Source: Streptomyces alfalfae (GTDB lineage Bacteria > Actinomycetota > Actinomycetes > Streptomycetales > Streptomycetaceae). From it: a DNA stretch of 64,000 nucleotides. Shown in pieces: positions 57,838-64,000 of the stretch (positions are counted from its first letter, which is position 1; every line of letters starts with the position of its first letter). The translations under genes were made by a program, and so were the position numbers. Where the stretch lies: contig NZ_QEXM01000051.1 of NCBI RefSeq assembly GCF_004127445.1, positions 1-64,000 on the forward strand, written 5' to 3'. The notes below the pieces were generated by a model. The model was given only the letters and a program-made list of their open reading frames with translations, had not been told where the DNA came from and did no database searches.

Positions 57838-59576
57838 GCATCCTCAACGAACCCCAGGGTGCCGCGGCAGCAGCAACGGACTCGTACGAGAACGAGCTGC
57901 CGGTCAGGCGCAAGCAGCCGGGAAACGTCGTCATCAAGTGGCTGACCACCACTGACCACAAGACGATCGGCACGCTCTATCTGGTCACGTCGTTCGCGTT
58001 CTTCTGCATCGGCGGAGTGATGGCGCTCTTCATGCGCGCCGAACTCGCCCGCCCGGGTACGCAGATCATGTCGAACGAGCAGTTCAACCAGGCGTTCACG
58101 ATGCACGGCACGATCATGCTGCTGATGTTCGCGACGCCGCTGTTCGCCGGTTTCGCGAACTGGATCATGCCGCTCCAGATCGGCGCGCCGGACGTCGCCT
58201 TCCCGCGACTGAACATGTTCGCGTACTGGCTGTACCTCTTCGGCTCGCTCATCGCGGTCGGCGGTTTCCTCACGCCGAACGGTGCGGCCGACTTCGGCTG
58301 GTTCGCCTACAGCCCGCTCTCGGACGCGGTCCGTTCGCCGGGCATCGGCGCCGACATGTGGATCATGGGTCTGGCCTTCTCCGGCTTCGGCACGATCCTC
58401 GGCTCGGTCAACTTCATCACCACGATCATCTGCATGCGCGCGCCGGGCATGACCATGTTCCGCATGCCGATCTTCGTGTGGAACGTGCTGCTCACGGCCG
58501 TCCTCGTGCTGCTGGCCTTCCCGGTCCTGGCCGCCGCGCTGTTCGCCCTGGAGGCGGACCGCAAATTCGGCGCCCATATCTTTGACGCGGCAAATGGCGG
58601 CGCATTGCTGTGGCAACACCTCTTCTGGTTCTTCGGCCATCCAGAGGTGTACATCATCGCCTTGCCGTTCTTCGGCATCATTTCCGAGGTCATCCCGGTC
58701 TTCTCCCGCAAGCCGATGTTCGGCTACATGGGCCTGATCGGCGCGACCATCGCCATCGCGGGTCTCTCCGTGACGGTGTGGGCGCACCACATGTACGTGA
58801 CCGGTGGCGTACTACTGCCGTTCTTCTCCTTCATGACGTTCCTCATCGCCGTGCCGACAGGCGTGAAGTTCTTCAACTGGATCGGAACGATGTGGAAGGG
58901 GTCACTGAGTTTCGAGACCCCGATGCTGTGGGCGGTCGGCTTCCTGATCACCTTCACCTTCGGTGGCCTGACGGGCGTCATCCTCGCCTCGCCCCCGATG
59001 GACTTCCACGTCTCCGACTCGTACTTCGTGGTGGCGCACTTCCACTACGTGGTGTTCGGCACCGTCGTCTTCGCCATGTTCTCCGGCTTCCACTTCTGGT
59101 GGCCGAAGTTCACCGGCAAGATGCTCGACGAGCGGCTCGGCAAGATCACCTTCTGGACGCTGTTCGTGGGCTTCCACGGCACGTTCCTGGTGCAGCACTG
59201 GCTCGGCGCCGAGGGCATGCCGCGTCGTTACGCGGACTACCTCGCCGCGGACGGCTTCACCGCGCTGAACACGATCTCGACGATCTGCTCGTTCCTGCTC
59301 GGTCTGTCGATACTGCCGTTCTTCTACAACATCTGGAAGACGGCCAAGTACGGCAAGAAGATCACGGTCGACGACCCGTGGGGCTACGGCCGTTCGCTGG
59401 AGTGGGCGACGTCCTGCCCGCCGCCGCGGCACAACTTCGTCACCCTGCCGCGCATCCGCAGTGAATCGCCGGCCTTCGACCTGCACCACCCGGACATCGC
59501 GGCCCTCGGCCAGATCGAGAACGACGGGCAGAAGGACACCGCGCTGTTCGGCGGCGACAAGGAGGCCGCGAAGTGA
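57834..59576 (+). CDS. ctaD: Cytochrome c oxidase subunit I
   Basis: This 580-aa, twelve-segment catalytic subunit reduces O2 and pumps protons. Haem and CuB ligands are visible: the His in FTMHGTIMLL, WFFGHPEVYI (His-x3-Tyr, giving the CuB His and cross-linked Tyr), VWAHHMYVTG (two CuB His) and VAHFHYVVFG (haem a3 and a His). GTG at 57834 overlaps the ctaC stop; its own stop overlaps the ctaF start, so ctaC-D-F are translationally coupled. The 40-residue N-terminal tail is polar. Confidence 0.98.
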   Translation: MSILNEPQGAAAAATDSYENELPVRRKQPGNVVIKWLTTTDHKTIGTLYLVTSFAFFCIGGVMALFMRAELARPGTQIMSNEQFNQAFTMHGTIMLLMFATPLFAGFANWIMPLQIGAPDVAFPRLNMFAYWLYLFGSLIAVGGFLTPNGAADFGWFAYSPLSDAVRSPGIGADMWIMGLAFSGFGTILGSVNFITTIICMRAPGMTMFRMPIFVWNVLLTAVLVLLAFPVLAAALFALEADRKFGAHIFDAANGGALLWQHLFWFFGHPEVYIIALPFFGIISEVIPVFSRKPMFGYMGLIGATIAIAGLSVTVWAHHMYVTGGVLLPFFSFMTFLIAVPTGVKFFNWIGTMWKGSLSFETPMLWAVGFLITFTFGGLTGVILASPPMDFHVSDSYFVVAHFHYVVFGTVVFAMFSGFHFWWPKFTGKMLDERLGKITFWTLFVGFHGTFLVQHWLGAEGMPRRYADYLAADGFTALNTISTICSFLLGLSILPFFYNIWKTAKYGKKITVDDPWGYGRSLEWATSCPPPRHNFVTLPRIRSESPAFDLHHPDIAALGQIENDGQKDTALFGGDKEAAK

Positions 59577-59971
59577 AGATCCAGGGCAAGATGTTCATCT
59601 GGCTGAGCGTCTTCGTCCTCGCCATGGCGATCGTCTATGGCGTGTGGTCGAAGGAGCCGGCCGGTACCACGGCGCTCTTCCTGGCCTTCGGCCTGTGCAT
59701 CATGATCGGCTACTACCTGGCCTTCACGGCCCGGCGGGTCGACGCCTCCGCACAGGACAACAAGGAGGCCGACGTCGCGGACGAGGCCGGCGAGGTGGGC
59801 TTCTTCAGCCCGCACAGCTGGCAGCCGCTCTCGCTGGCCGTCGGTGGCGCGCTCGCCTTCATGAGCATCGCCATCGGCTGGTGGCTGATGTACTTCTCCG
59901 CCCCGCTCCTGCTCATCGGGCTCTGGGGCTGGGTCTTCGAGTACTACCGCGGCGAGAACCAGACCCAGTGA
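59573..59971 (+). CDS. ctaF: Cytochrome c oxidase subunit IV (actinobacterial)
   Basis: The 132-aa small subunit has four hydrophobic segments (about 6-24, 31-50, 84-104, 107-124) and an acidic loop (ADEAGEVGFFSPHSWQPLSLA). This is the actinobacterial subunit IV (CtaF) that occurs behind ctaC-ctaD. GTG at 59573 overlaps the ctaD stop. Confidence 0.93.
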   Translation: MKIQGKMFIWLSVFVLAMAIVYGVWSKEPAGTTALFLAFGLCIMIGYYLAFTARRVDASAQDNKEADVADEAGEVGFFSPHSWQPLSLAVGGALAFMSIAIGWWLMYFSAPLLLIGLWGWVFEYYRGENQTQ

Positions 59972-59993
59972 GTCTGTAGTTCACGAAGCGCAC

Positions 59994-60033
59994 GAGAGGC
60001 CCGGACACTCCTTCTGGAGGGTCCGGGCCTCTC
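59994..60033 (+). terminator. ctaCDF terminator
   Basis: GAGAGGCCCGGAC and GTCCGGGCCTCTC form a 13-bp stem, extended by an inner CTCC/GGAG pair, 23-62 nt after the ctaF stop. Confidence 0.88.
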
Positions 60034-60111
60034 CGCGTACCGCAGCAACCGTGTCCCCCGTACGGGGCACTTCGGCGCGCCGTACGGGGTGAATGTCCAT
60101 ACCGTGTGCTT

Positions 60112-61371
60112 ATGAGCCAGTCACCGCGTATTCGTACGATATCGAGCTGCACCCTGCTGGTGGCCGCCCTCGGTGCGGGCGTCACGGCATGCGGCGGCTC
60201 CGACGGCCATCCGCTCTCGGCGCAGCCGTACGACGCGGCCGGCCAGATAGCCGTCAATGCCCCGGCGGGCAGCCAGAAGGCCGACCCGGACAAGCCCCTC
60301 GAGATCACCGCCCAGGGCGACGAGGCGCGCATCACCGACGTGACCGCCACCGACGCCGCGGGCCGGCGCCTGGCGGGCGAACTCTCCGTCGACGGCGCCC
60401 GATGGCACAGCACGGCGCCCCTCGCGGCCGGCGCCCAGTACACGGTGCGGGTGAGCACCGAGGACGAGGACGGCGCGCCCGGCCGCAAGGTCATGACCTT
60501 CGGCACCCGAACGGCCCCCGCGAAGAAGCAGCTGAAGGTCGAGCTCGGCCCCGGGGACGGCACCTACGGCGTCGGACAGCCCGTCACGGCCTCGCTCAGC
60601 GCCCCGGTGAAGGGCAAGAAGGCCCGCGCGGTCGTGGAGCGGGCCCTGAAGGTCAGGTCCATACCCGCGACGGAGGGCTCCTGGTACTGGGTGGACAGCG
60701 AGACGCTGCACTACCGCCCCAAGGAGTACTGGCCCGCCCACGCCACCGTCAGCGTCTCCAGCAGCCTCGGGGGCATCAAGGTCGGCGACCGGCTGTGGGG
60801 CGCCGAGACCAAGCCGCTGAGGTTCACCACGGGGGACCGGGTCGAGGCCGTGACGGACGCCGCGTCCCACACGATGACGGTCTACCGCAACGGCGAGGAG
60901 ATCAGGTCGATACCGGTGACCACCGGCAAGCCCGGCTACTCCACGCGCAACGGCGTCAAGGTCGTGCTCGGCAAGGAGTACTTCGTACGCATGCGCGGCA
61001 CCAGCATCGGCATCCCCGAGGGCACCGCCGACTCGTACAACCTGCCCGTGTACTACGCCACCCGGCTGACCGACACGGGGGAATACGTGCACGCCGCGCC
61101 CTGGTCCGTGGGCTCCCAGGGCTCCGCCAACGTCAGCCACGGCTGCGTGGGGATGAGCACCGGCAACGCCGCCTGGTTCTTCGAGACCGTGCGGCAGGGC
61201 GACATCACCCGGACCATCAACAGCTTCGGCGAGGACATGCCGGTCTTCGGCAACGGCCTGGGCGACTGGAACATGGGCTGGAAGAAGTGGCGGCAGGGCA
61301 GCGCGCTCCTCCCCGGCGGCAAGGACGGCCCCGCGGCCGTCGAGGCGGCCCGGCTGCGGCCGGCGGTCTAG
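60112..61371 (+). CDS. L,D-transpeptidase (YkuD) lipoprotein
   Basis: This 419-aa exported lipoprotein has a signal with the lipobox VTAC (Cys27). Two immunoglobulin-like segments (about 45-240), as in mycobacterial Ldt enzymes, are followed by the YkuD catalytic domain (about 240-375) with SHGCVGMSTGNAAWFF (His343, Cys345). It crosslinks peptidoglycan 3-3 on the outer face of the membrane. It lies inside the respiratory gene block but has its own gap and terminator on each side. ATG at 60112, 6 nt after an in-frame GTG (60106). Confidence 0.94.
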   Translation: MSQSPRIRTISSCTLLVAALGAGVTACGGSDGHPLSAQPYDAAGQIAVNAPAGSQKADPDKPLEITAQGDEARITDVTATDAAGRRLAGELSVDGARWHSTAPLAAGAQYTVRVSTEDEDGAPGRKVMTFGTRTAPAKKQLKVELGPGDGTYGVGQPVTASLSAPVKGKKARAVVERALKVRSIPATEGSWYWVDSETLHYRPKEYWPAHATVSVSSSLGGIKVGDRLWGAETKPLRFTTGDRVEAVTDAASHTMTVYRNGEEIRSIPVTTGKPGYSTRNGVKVVLGKEYFVRMRGTSIGIPEGTADSYNLPVYYATRLTDTGEYVHAAPWSVGSQGSANVSHGCVGMSTGNAAWFFETVRQGDITRTINSFGEDMPVFGNGLGDWNMGWKKWRQGSALLPGGKDGPAAVEAARLRPAV

Positions 61372-61412
61372 CGGCCCCGCAGAACAGCACAGAGAGCCGC
61401 GCGGACAGCGCG

Positions 61413-61442
61413 CAGGGCCCCGCGCCGGGACGCGGGGCCCTG
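61413..61442. terminator. Terminator after the L,D-transpeptidase gene
   Basis: CAGGGCCCCGCG (61413-61424) pairs perfectly with 61431-61442; loop CCGGGA. It is shared with the convergent receiver gene. Confidence 0.85.
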
Positions 61443-61471
61443 TCGGGCGTACGGGGCGGGACGGGGCCGGT

Positions 61472-61873
61472 TCAGGAGCGCACGGCCAGGCGGCTGCGCA
61501 GCAGGGCGGCCAGCGCGTCCGCGAACTCCACCGGCTCGACGGGCAGGGTCACCGCGGCCTCCGCCCGGCTCCAGGTGGCCAGCCAGGCGTCCTGGGGGCG
61601 CCCCATGAGCAGCAGCACCGGCGGGGCCCGGAAGATCTCGTCCTTGATCTGGCGGCACACGCCCATGCCGCCCGCGGGCTTCGCCTCGCCGTCCAGCACG
61701 CAGACGTCCACGCCGCCCGCGTCCAGCCGCTTGAGGACCGCGGGCAGCGTCGCGCACTCGATGAACTCGACCTCGGGGACGTCGGTGGCGGGCCTGCGCC
61801 CGGTGGCCAGGCGGACCTGCTCGCGGGTGCTCGCGTTGTCGCTGTAGACCAGCACCGTGGCGGTCGGCTGCAT
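61472..61873 (-). CDS. Orphan receiver-like protein with degenerate phosphorylation site
   Basis: The 133-aa protein has the beta-alpha pattern of a response-regulator receiver: VLVYSDN (one acid, Asp12, instead of the usual pair), the central VDVCVLDGEAKPAGGMGVCRQI with Asp61 at the phospho-acceptor place, PPVLLLMGRP (no Thr/Ser at the switch position) and TLPVEPVEFADAL where the conserved Lys is replaced (Val112). No output domain follows. It may act as a phosphorylation-independent scaffold. ATG at 61873 with GGAGG 4 nt upstream. It sits between ctaCDF and ctaE on the opposite strand and is divergent from ctaE. Confidence 0.82.
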   Translation of the reverse strand: MQPTATVLVYSDNASTREQVRLATGRRPATDVPEVEFIECATLPAVLKRLDAGGVDVCVLDGEAKPAGGMGVCRQIKDEIFRAPPVLLLMGRPQDAWLATWSRAEAAVTLPVEPVEFADALAALLRSRLAVRS

Positions 61874-62062
61874 TGTTCCTCCAGTACGTCGAGCAGTCCT
61901 GAGCTGAGCTGTGCCGTCATGGGATCGGGAACCGATGCGCGGATGCTACTCCTCCCGACACCCCGTCAACACCGGTTCGGAAGGGCCCGTGATGGGCCAT
62001 ACGGGCAGGACACACCCCACAGACACTCCGAACGGCACCCCCCGGGGTGAGGGCGGGATAAG

Positions 62063-62083
62063 CGACCGACATAATGTCGGTCG
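62063..62083. promoter_or_regulatory. Palindrome covering the ctaE start codon
   Basis: CGACCGACA-TAA-TGTCGGTCG is a perfect 9+3+9 palindrome. The ctaE ATG (62074-62076) lies in its centre and right arm. Confidence 0.6.
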
Positions 62084-62694
62084 TGGCGACAGCAACGACA
62101 GTAGATACCGGGCACGCGCACCCGCCGGTCAATCGACCGAACCTCACCAGCGTCGGAACCATCATCTGGCTGAGTTCCGAGCTGATGTTCTTCGCGGCCC
62201 TCTTCGCGATGTACTTCACCCTGCGATCGGTGACAGGTCCTGATCACTGGAAGGAAATGGCCTCGGCCCTTAACTTCCCGTTCTCGGCGACGAACACCAC
62301 CATCCTGGTGCTCTCCTCCCTCACGTGTCAGCTAGGCGTGTTCGCCGCTGAGCGTGGCGATGTGAAGAAGCTCAGGATGTGGTTCATCGTCACCTTCATC
62401 ATGGGTGCGATCTTCATCGGCGGTCAGGTGTACGAGTACACCGAGCTGGTCAAGCACGAGGGCCTCTCGCTCTCGTCCGACCCGTACGGCTCGGTCTTCT
62501 ACCTGACCACCGGCTTCCACGGACTGCACGTGACAGGCGGCCTGATCGCCTTCCTGCTGGTCCTGGGCCGCACGTACGCGGCCAGGAGGTTCACCCATGA
62601 ACAGGCGACCGCAGCCATCGTCGTGTCCTATTACTGGCACTTCGTCGATGTGGTCTGGATCGGCCTCTTCGCCACGATCTACATGATCAAGTAA
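62074..62694 (+). CDS. ctaE: Cytochrome c oxidase subunit III
   Basis: The 206-aa subunit has five membrane segments; landmarks are IIWLSSELMFFAALFAMYF (31-49), FYLTTGFHGLHVTGGLI with the lipid-pocket histidines, and SYYWHFVDVVWIGLFATIY at the end. It stabilises the aa3 oxidase core. The ATG at 62074 has no ribosome binding site, and a palindrome covers it; the GTG at 62083 is an alternative start. It begins the ctaE-qcrC-qcrA set, separate from ctaCDF, as is usual in actinobacteria. Confidence 0.96.
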   Translation: MSVVATATTVDTGHAHPPVNRPNLTSVGTIIWLSSELMFFAALFAMYFTLRSVTGPDHWKEMASALNFPFSATNTTILVLSSLTCQLGVFAAERGDVKKLRMWFIVTFIMGAIFIGGQVYEYTELVKHEGLSLSSDPYGSVFYLTTGFHGLHVTGGLIAFLLVLGRTYAARRFTHEQATAAIVVSYYWHFVDVVWIGLFATIYMIK

Positions 62695-62769
62695 TCGGCG
62701 GGGGTCGCTCACGCGACGTACCGACACTTTCCAGCATCGACGCAGAAGATCCTGACACCGGGGTAATCC

Positions 62770-63579
62770 GTGAAAAAGCTCTCCGCACGACGACGCCATC
62801 CGCTGGCGGCGGTCGTCGTCCTACTCCTCGCGCTGGCGGCCACCGGGGGGCTGTACGCCGCGTTCGCGCCGGCGGACAAGGCGCAGGCCGACGACACCGC
62901 CCAGTCCCTCGCCATCGACGAGGGCAAGAAGCTCTACGCCGTGGGCTGCTCCAGCTGCCACGGAACCGGCGGTCAGGGCTCCTCCGACGGTCCGAGCCTG
63001 GTCGGCGTGGGCGCCGCGGCGGTCGACTTCCAGGTCGGCACCGGGCGTATGCCGCTCCAGCAGCAGGGCGCCCAGGCGCCCAAGAAGAAGGTCATCTACA
63101 ACCAGGCCCAGATCGACCAGCTCGCGGCGTACATCTCGTCGCTCGGCGCCGGTCCCTCGGTCCCGACCGAGAAGCAGTACAGCCCGGACGGGGCGGACAT
63201 CGCCAAGGGTGGCGAGCTGTTCCGCACCAACTGCGCCCAGTGCCACAACTTCACCGGTAAGGGTGGCGCGCTCACACACGGCAAGTACGCGCCGTCGCTC
63301 GAGGATGTCTCCCCGAAGCACATCTACGAGGCCATGCAGACCGGCCCGCAGAACATGCCGTCCTTCCCCGACACGACCATGCCGGAGAAGGAGAAGAAGG
63401 ACATCATCGCGTACCTCGACGCGGTCAACGGCGAGAAGACCGAGAGCCCTGGCGGTCTTGAGCTCGGTGGTCTGGGTCCGGTCAGTGAAGGCCTCTTCGG
63501 CTGGATCTTCGGTCTCGGCTCGCTGATCGCGGTCGCCGTGTGGGTCGCCGCTCGGACCGCAAAGGCCAAGAAGTCATGA
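62770..63579 (+). CDS. qcrC: Dihaem cytochrome c subunit of the bc1 complex
   Basis: This is a 269-aa protein. An N-terminal signal-anchor (about 10-32) is followed by two cytochrome c folds: haem motif 1 CSSCH (60-64) and haem motif 2 CAQCH (155-159), with Met ligands probably in TGRMPLQ and QNMPSFPD. A C-terminal membrane segment (about 240-262) anchors it. It passes electrons to the CuA centre of CtaC inside the bcc-aa3 supercomplex and replaces soluble cytochrome c. GTG at 62770; the stop overlaps the qcrA ATG. Confidence 0.97.
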   Translation: MKKLSARRRHPLAAVVVLLLALAATGGLYAAFAPADKAQADDTAQSLAIDEGKKLYAVGCSSCHGTGGQGSSDGPSLVGVGAAAVDFQVGTGRMPLQQQGAQAPKKKVIYNQAQIDQLAAYISSLGAGPSVPTEKQYSPDGADIAKGGELFRTNCAQCHNFTGKGGALTHGKYAPSLEDVSPKHIYEAMQTGPQNMPSFPDTTMPEKEKKDIIAYLDAVNGEKTESPGGLELGGLGPVSEGLFGWIFGLGSLIAVAVWVAARTAKAKKS

Positions 63580-64000
63580 GTAGCCAAGAGATTCCAGAAG
63601 AGAAGAACCTGCCGACCGAGCAGGAGACCGAGCACGGCTCGGTAGCGGTCGCGGACGAGAACCCGTTCGCCGACCCGGGCCTTCCGCCGCACGAGCACCG
63701 CATCCAGGACATCGACGAGCGGGCCGCGAAGCGCTCCGAGCGTGCGATCGCGTTCATGTTCACGCTGTCCATGCTGGCCACCGTCGGCTTCATCGCCTCG
63801 TTCGTGGCCATCCCGGCGGACAAGAGCATCTACGTCTGGCCGATCGGGCACATCAGCGGTCTCAACTTCGCCCTGGGCCTGACCCTGGGTGTGGCGCTGT
63901 TCTGCATCGGCGCGGGCGCGGTCCACTGGGCCCGCACCCTGATGTCCGACGTGGAGGTCGCCGACGACCGGCACCCCATCGAGGCCGAGCCCGAGGTCAG
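63576..64000 (+). CDS. qcrA: Rieske iron-sulfur subunit of the bc1 complex (5' part)
   Basis: The first 141 codons are in the window; the gene runs off the right edge. The start (ATG overlapping the qcrC stop as ATGA) is MSSQEIPEEKNLPTEQETE, an acidic cytoplasmic tail. Two membrane segments are seen (about 61-79 and 87-113), the second being SGLNFALGLTLGVALFCIGAGAV. Actinobacterial QcrA has three such segments before its Rieske domain, which would lie outside the window. The assignment rests on position after qcrC and this N-terminal layout. Confidence 0.92.
   Translation, partial: MSSQEIPEEKNLPTEQETEHGSVAVADENPFADPGLPPHEHRIQDIDERAAKRSERAIAFMFTLSMLATVGFIASFVAIPADKSIYVWPIGHISGLNFALGLTLGVALFCIGAGAVHWARTLMSDVEVADDRHPIEAEPEV

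Overview
The window is a very GC-rich actinobacterial chromosome segment. Its gene order (glnII - glnA - lipA - lipB - aceE - E2 - lpdA - pepA - cobS/cobT/cobU - pspA - nadA - erpA - ctaCDF - ctaE - qcrCA), its frequent GTG starts, its many GTGA/ATGA stop-start overlaps and its GlnR-type operators all point to Streptomyces or a close relative. I see no phage, insertion sequence, CRISPR array, rRNA or tRNA. This looks like conserved core chromosome with small species-variable insertions and intergenic repeat families.

Layout. (1) 1-8.2 kb: glnII (GSII) with a GlnR operator, an ArsC/Spx-like protein, a small conserved protein, an alpha/beta hydrolase, a 69-bp tandem repeat array, an AraC regulator with a VOC protein, and a cobalamin riboswitch driving a BtuFCD-type ABC importer. 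(2) 8.2-24.5 kb: metallophosphoesterase, GNAT, glnA (GSI) with its GlnR operator, RDD and DUF4191 membrane proteins, lipA and lipB, an XRE/TPR regulator, FAD oxidoreductase, SDR-type epimerase, SpoIIE phosphatase, DUF4240, SDR and a WYL regulator, then 0.7 kb of repeat-rich non-coding DNA. (3) 24.5-33.5 kb: aceE (E1), a FadR-type GntR regulator, a two-lipoyl-domain E2, lpdA (E3) and pepA. (4) 33.6-43.3 kb: the late cobalamin genes cobS, cobT and cobU (the last fused to a PhnP-like domain), interleaved with an MprF-like lysyltransferase, a rhomboid-like protein, methyltransferases and a DUF3043 protein. (5) 43.6-50.1 kb: pspA-pspAA, a NarL-type two-component system and a large RND permease. (6) 50.2-56.5 kb: nadA, erpA, an unknown membrane-anchored protein, a PfkB kinase and a NifS-TusA fusion. 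(7) 56.5-64 kb: the aa3 oxidase/bc1 cluster ctaC-ctaD-ctaF, an L,D-transpeptidase, an orphan pseudo-receiver, ctaE, qcrC and the 5' part of qcrA.

Links between genes. LipA and LipB make the lipoyl cofactor used by the E2 encoded here, and AceE, E2 and LpdA are the three catalytic parts of a 2-oxoacid dehydrogenase. NadA, ErpA and the NifS-TusA fusion concern Fe-S clusters and sulfur; LipA and NadA are themselves Fe-S enzymes. CobS, CobT and CobU complete the nucleotide loop of B12, while BtuFCD probably imports corrinoids under riboswitch control. CtaC-F and QcrCA form the respiratory supercomplex.

Nothing here is obviously a new multi-gene system. The parts most worth follow-up are the PhnP-like/CobU fusion with a broken metal motif, the NifS-TusA fusion, several undescribed palindromic operators (upstream of aceE, nadA and a 67-aa protein, and over the ctaE start codon), a degenerate receiver inside the oxidase cluster, and an uncharacterised HVHH membrane protein.
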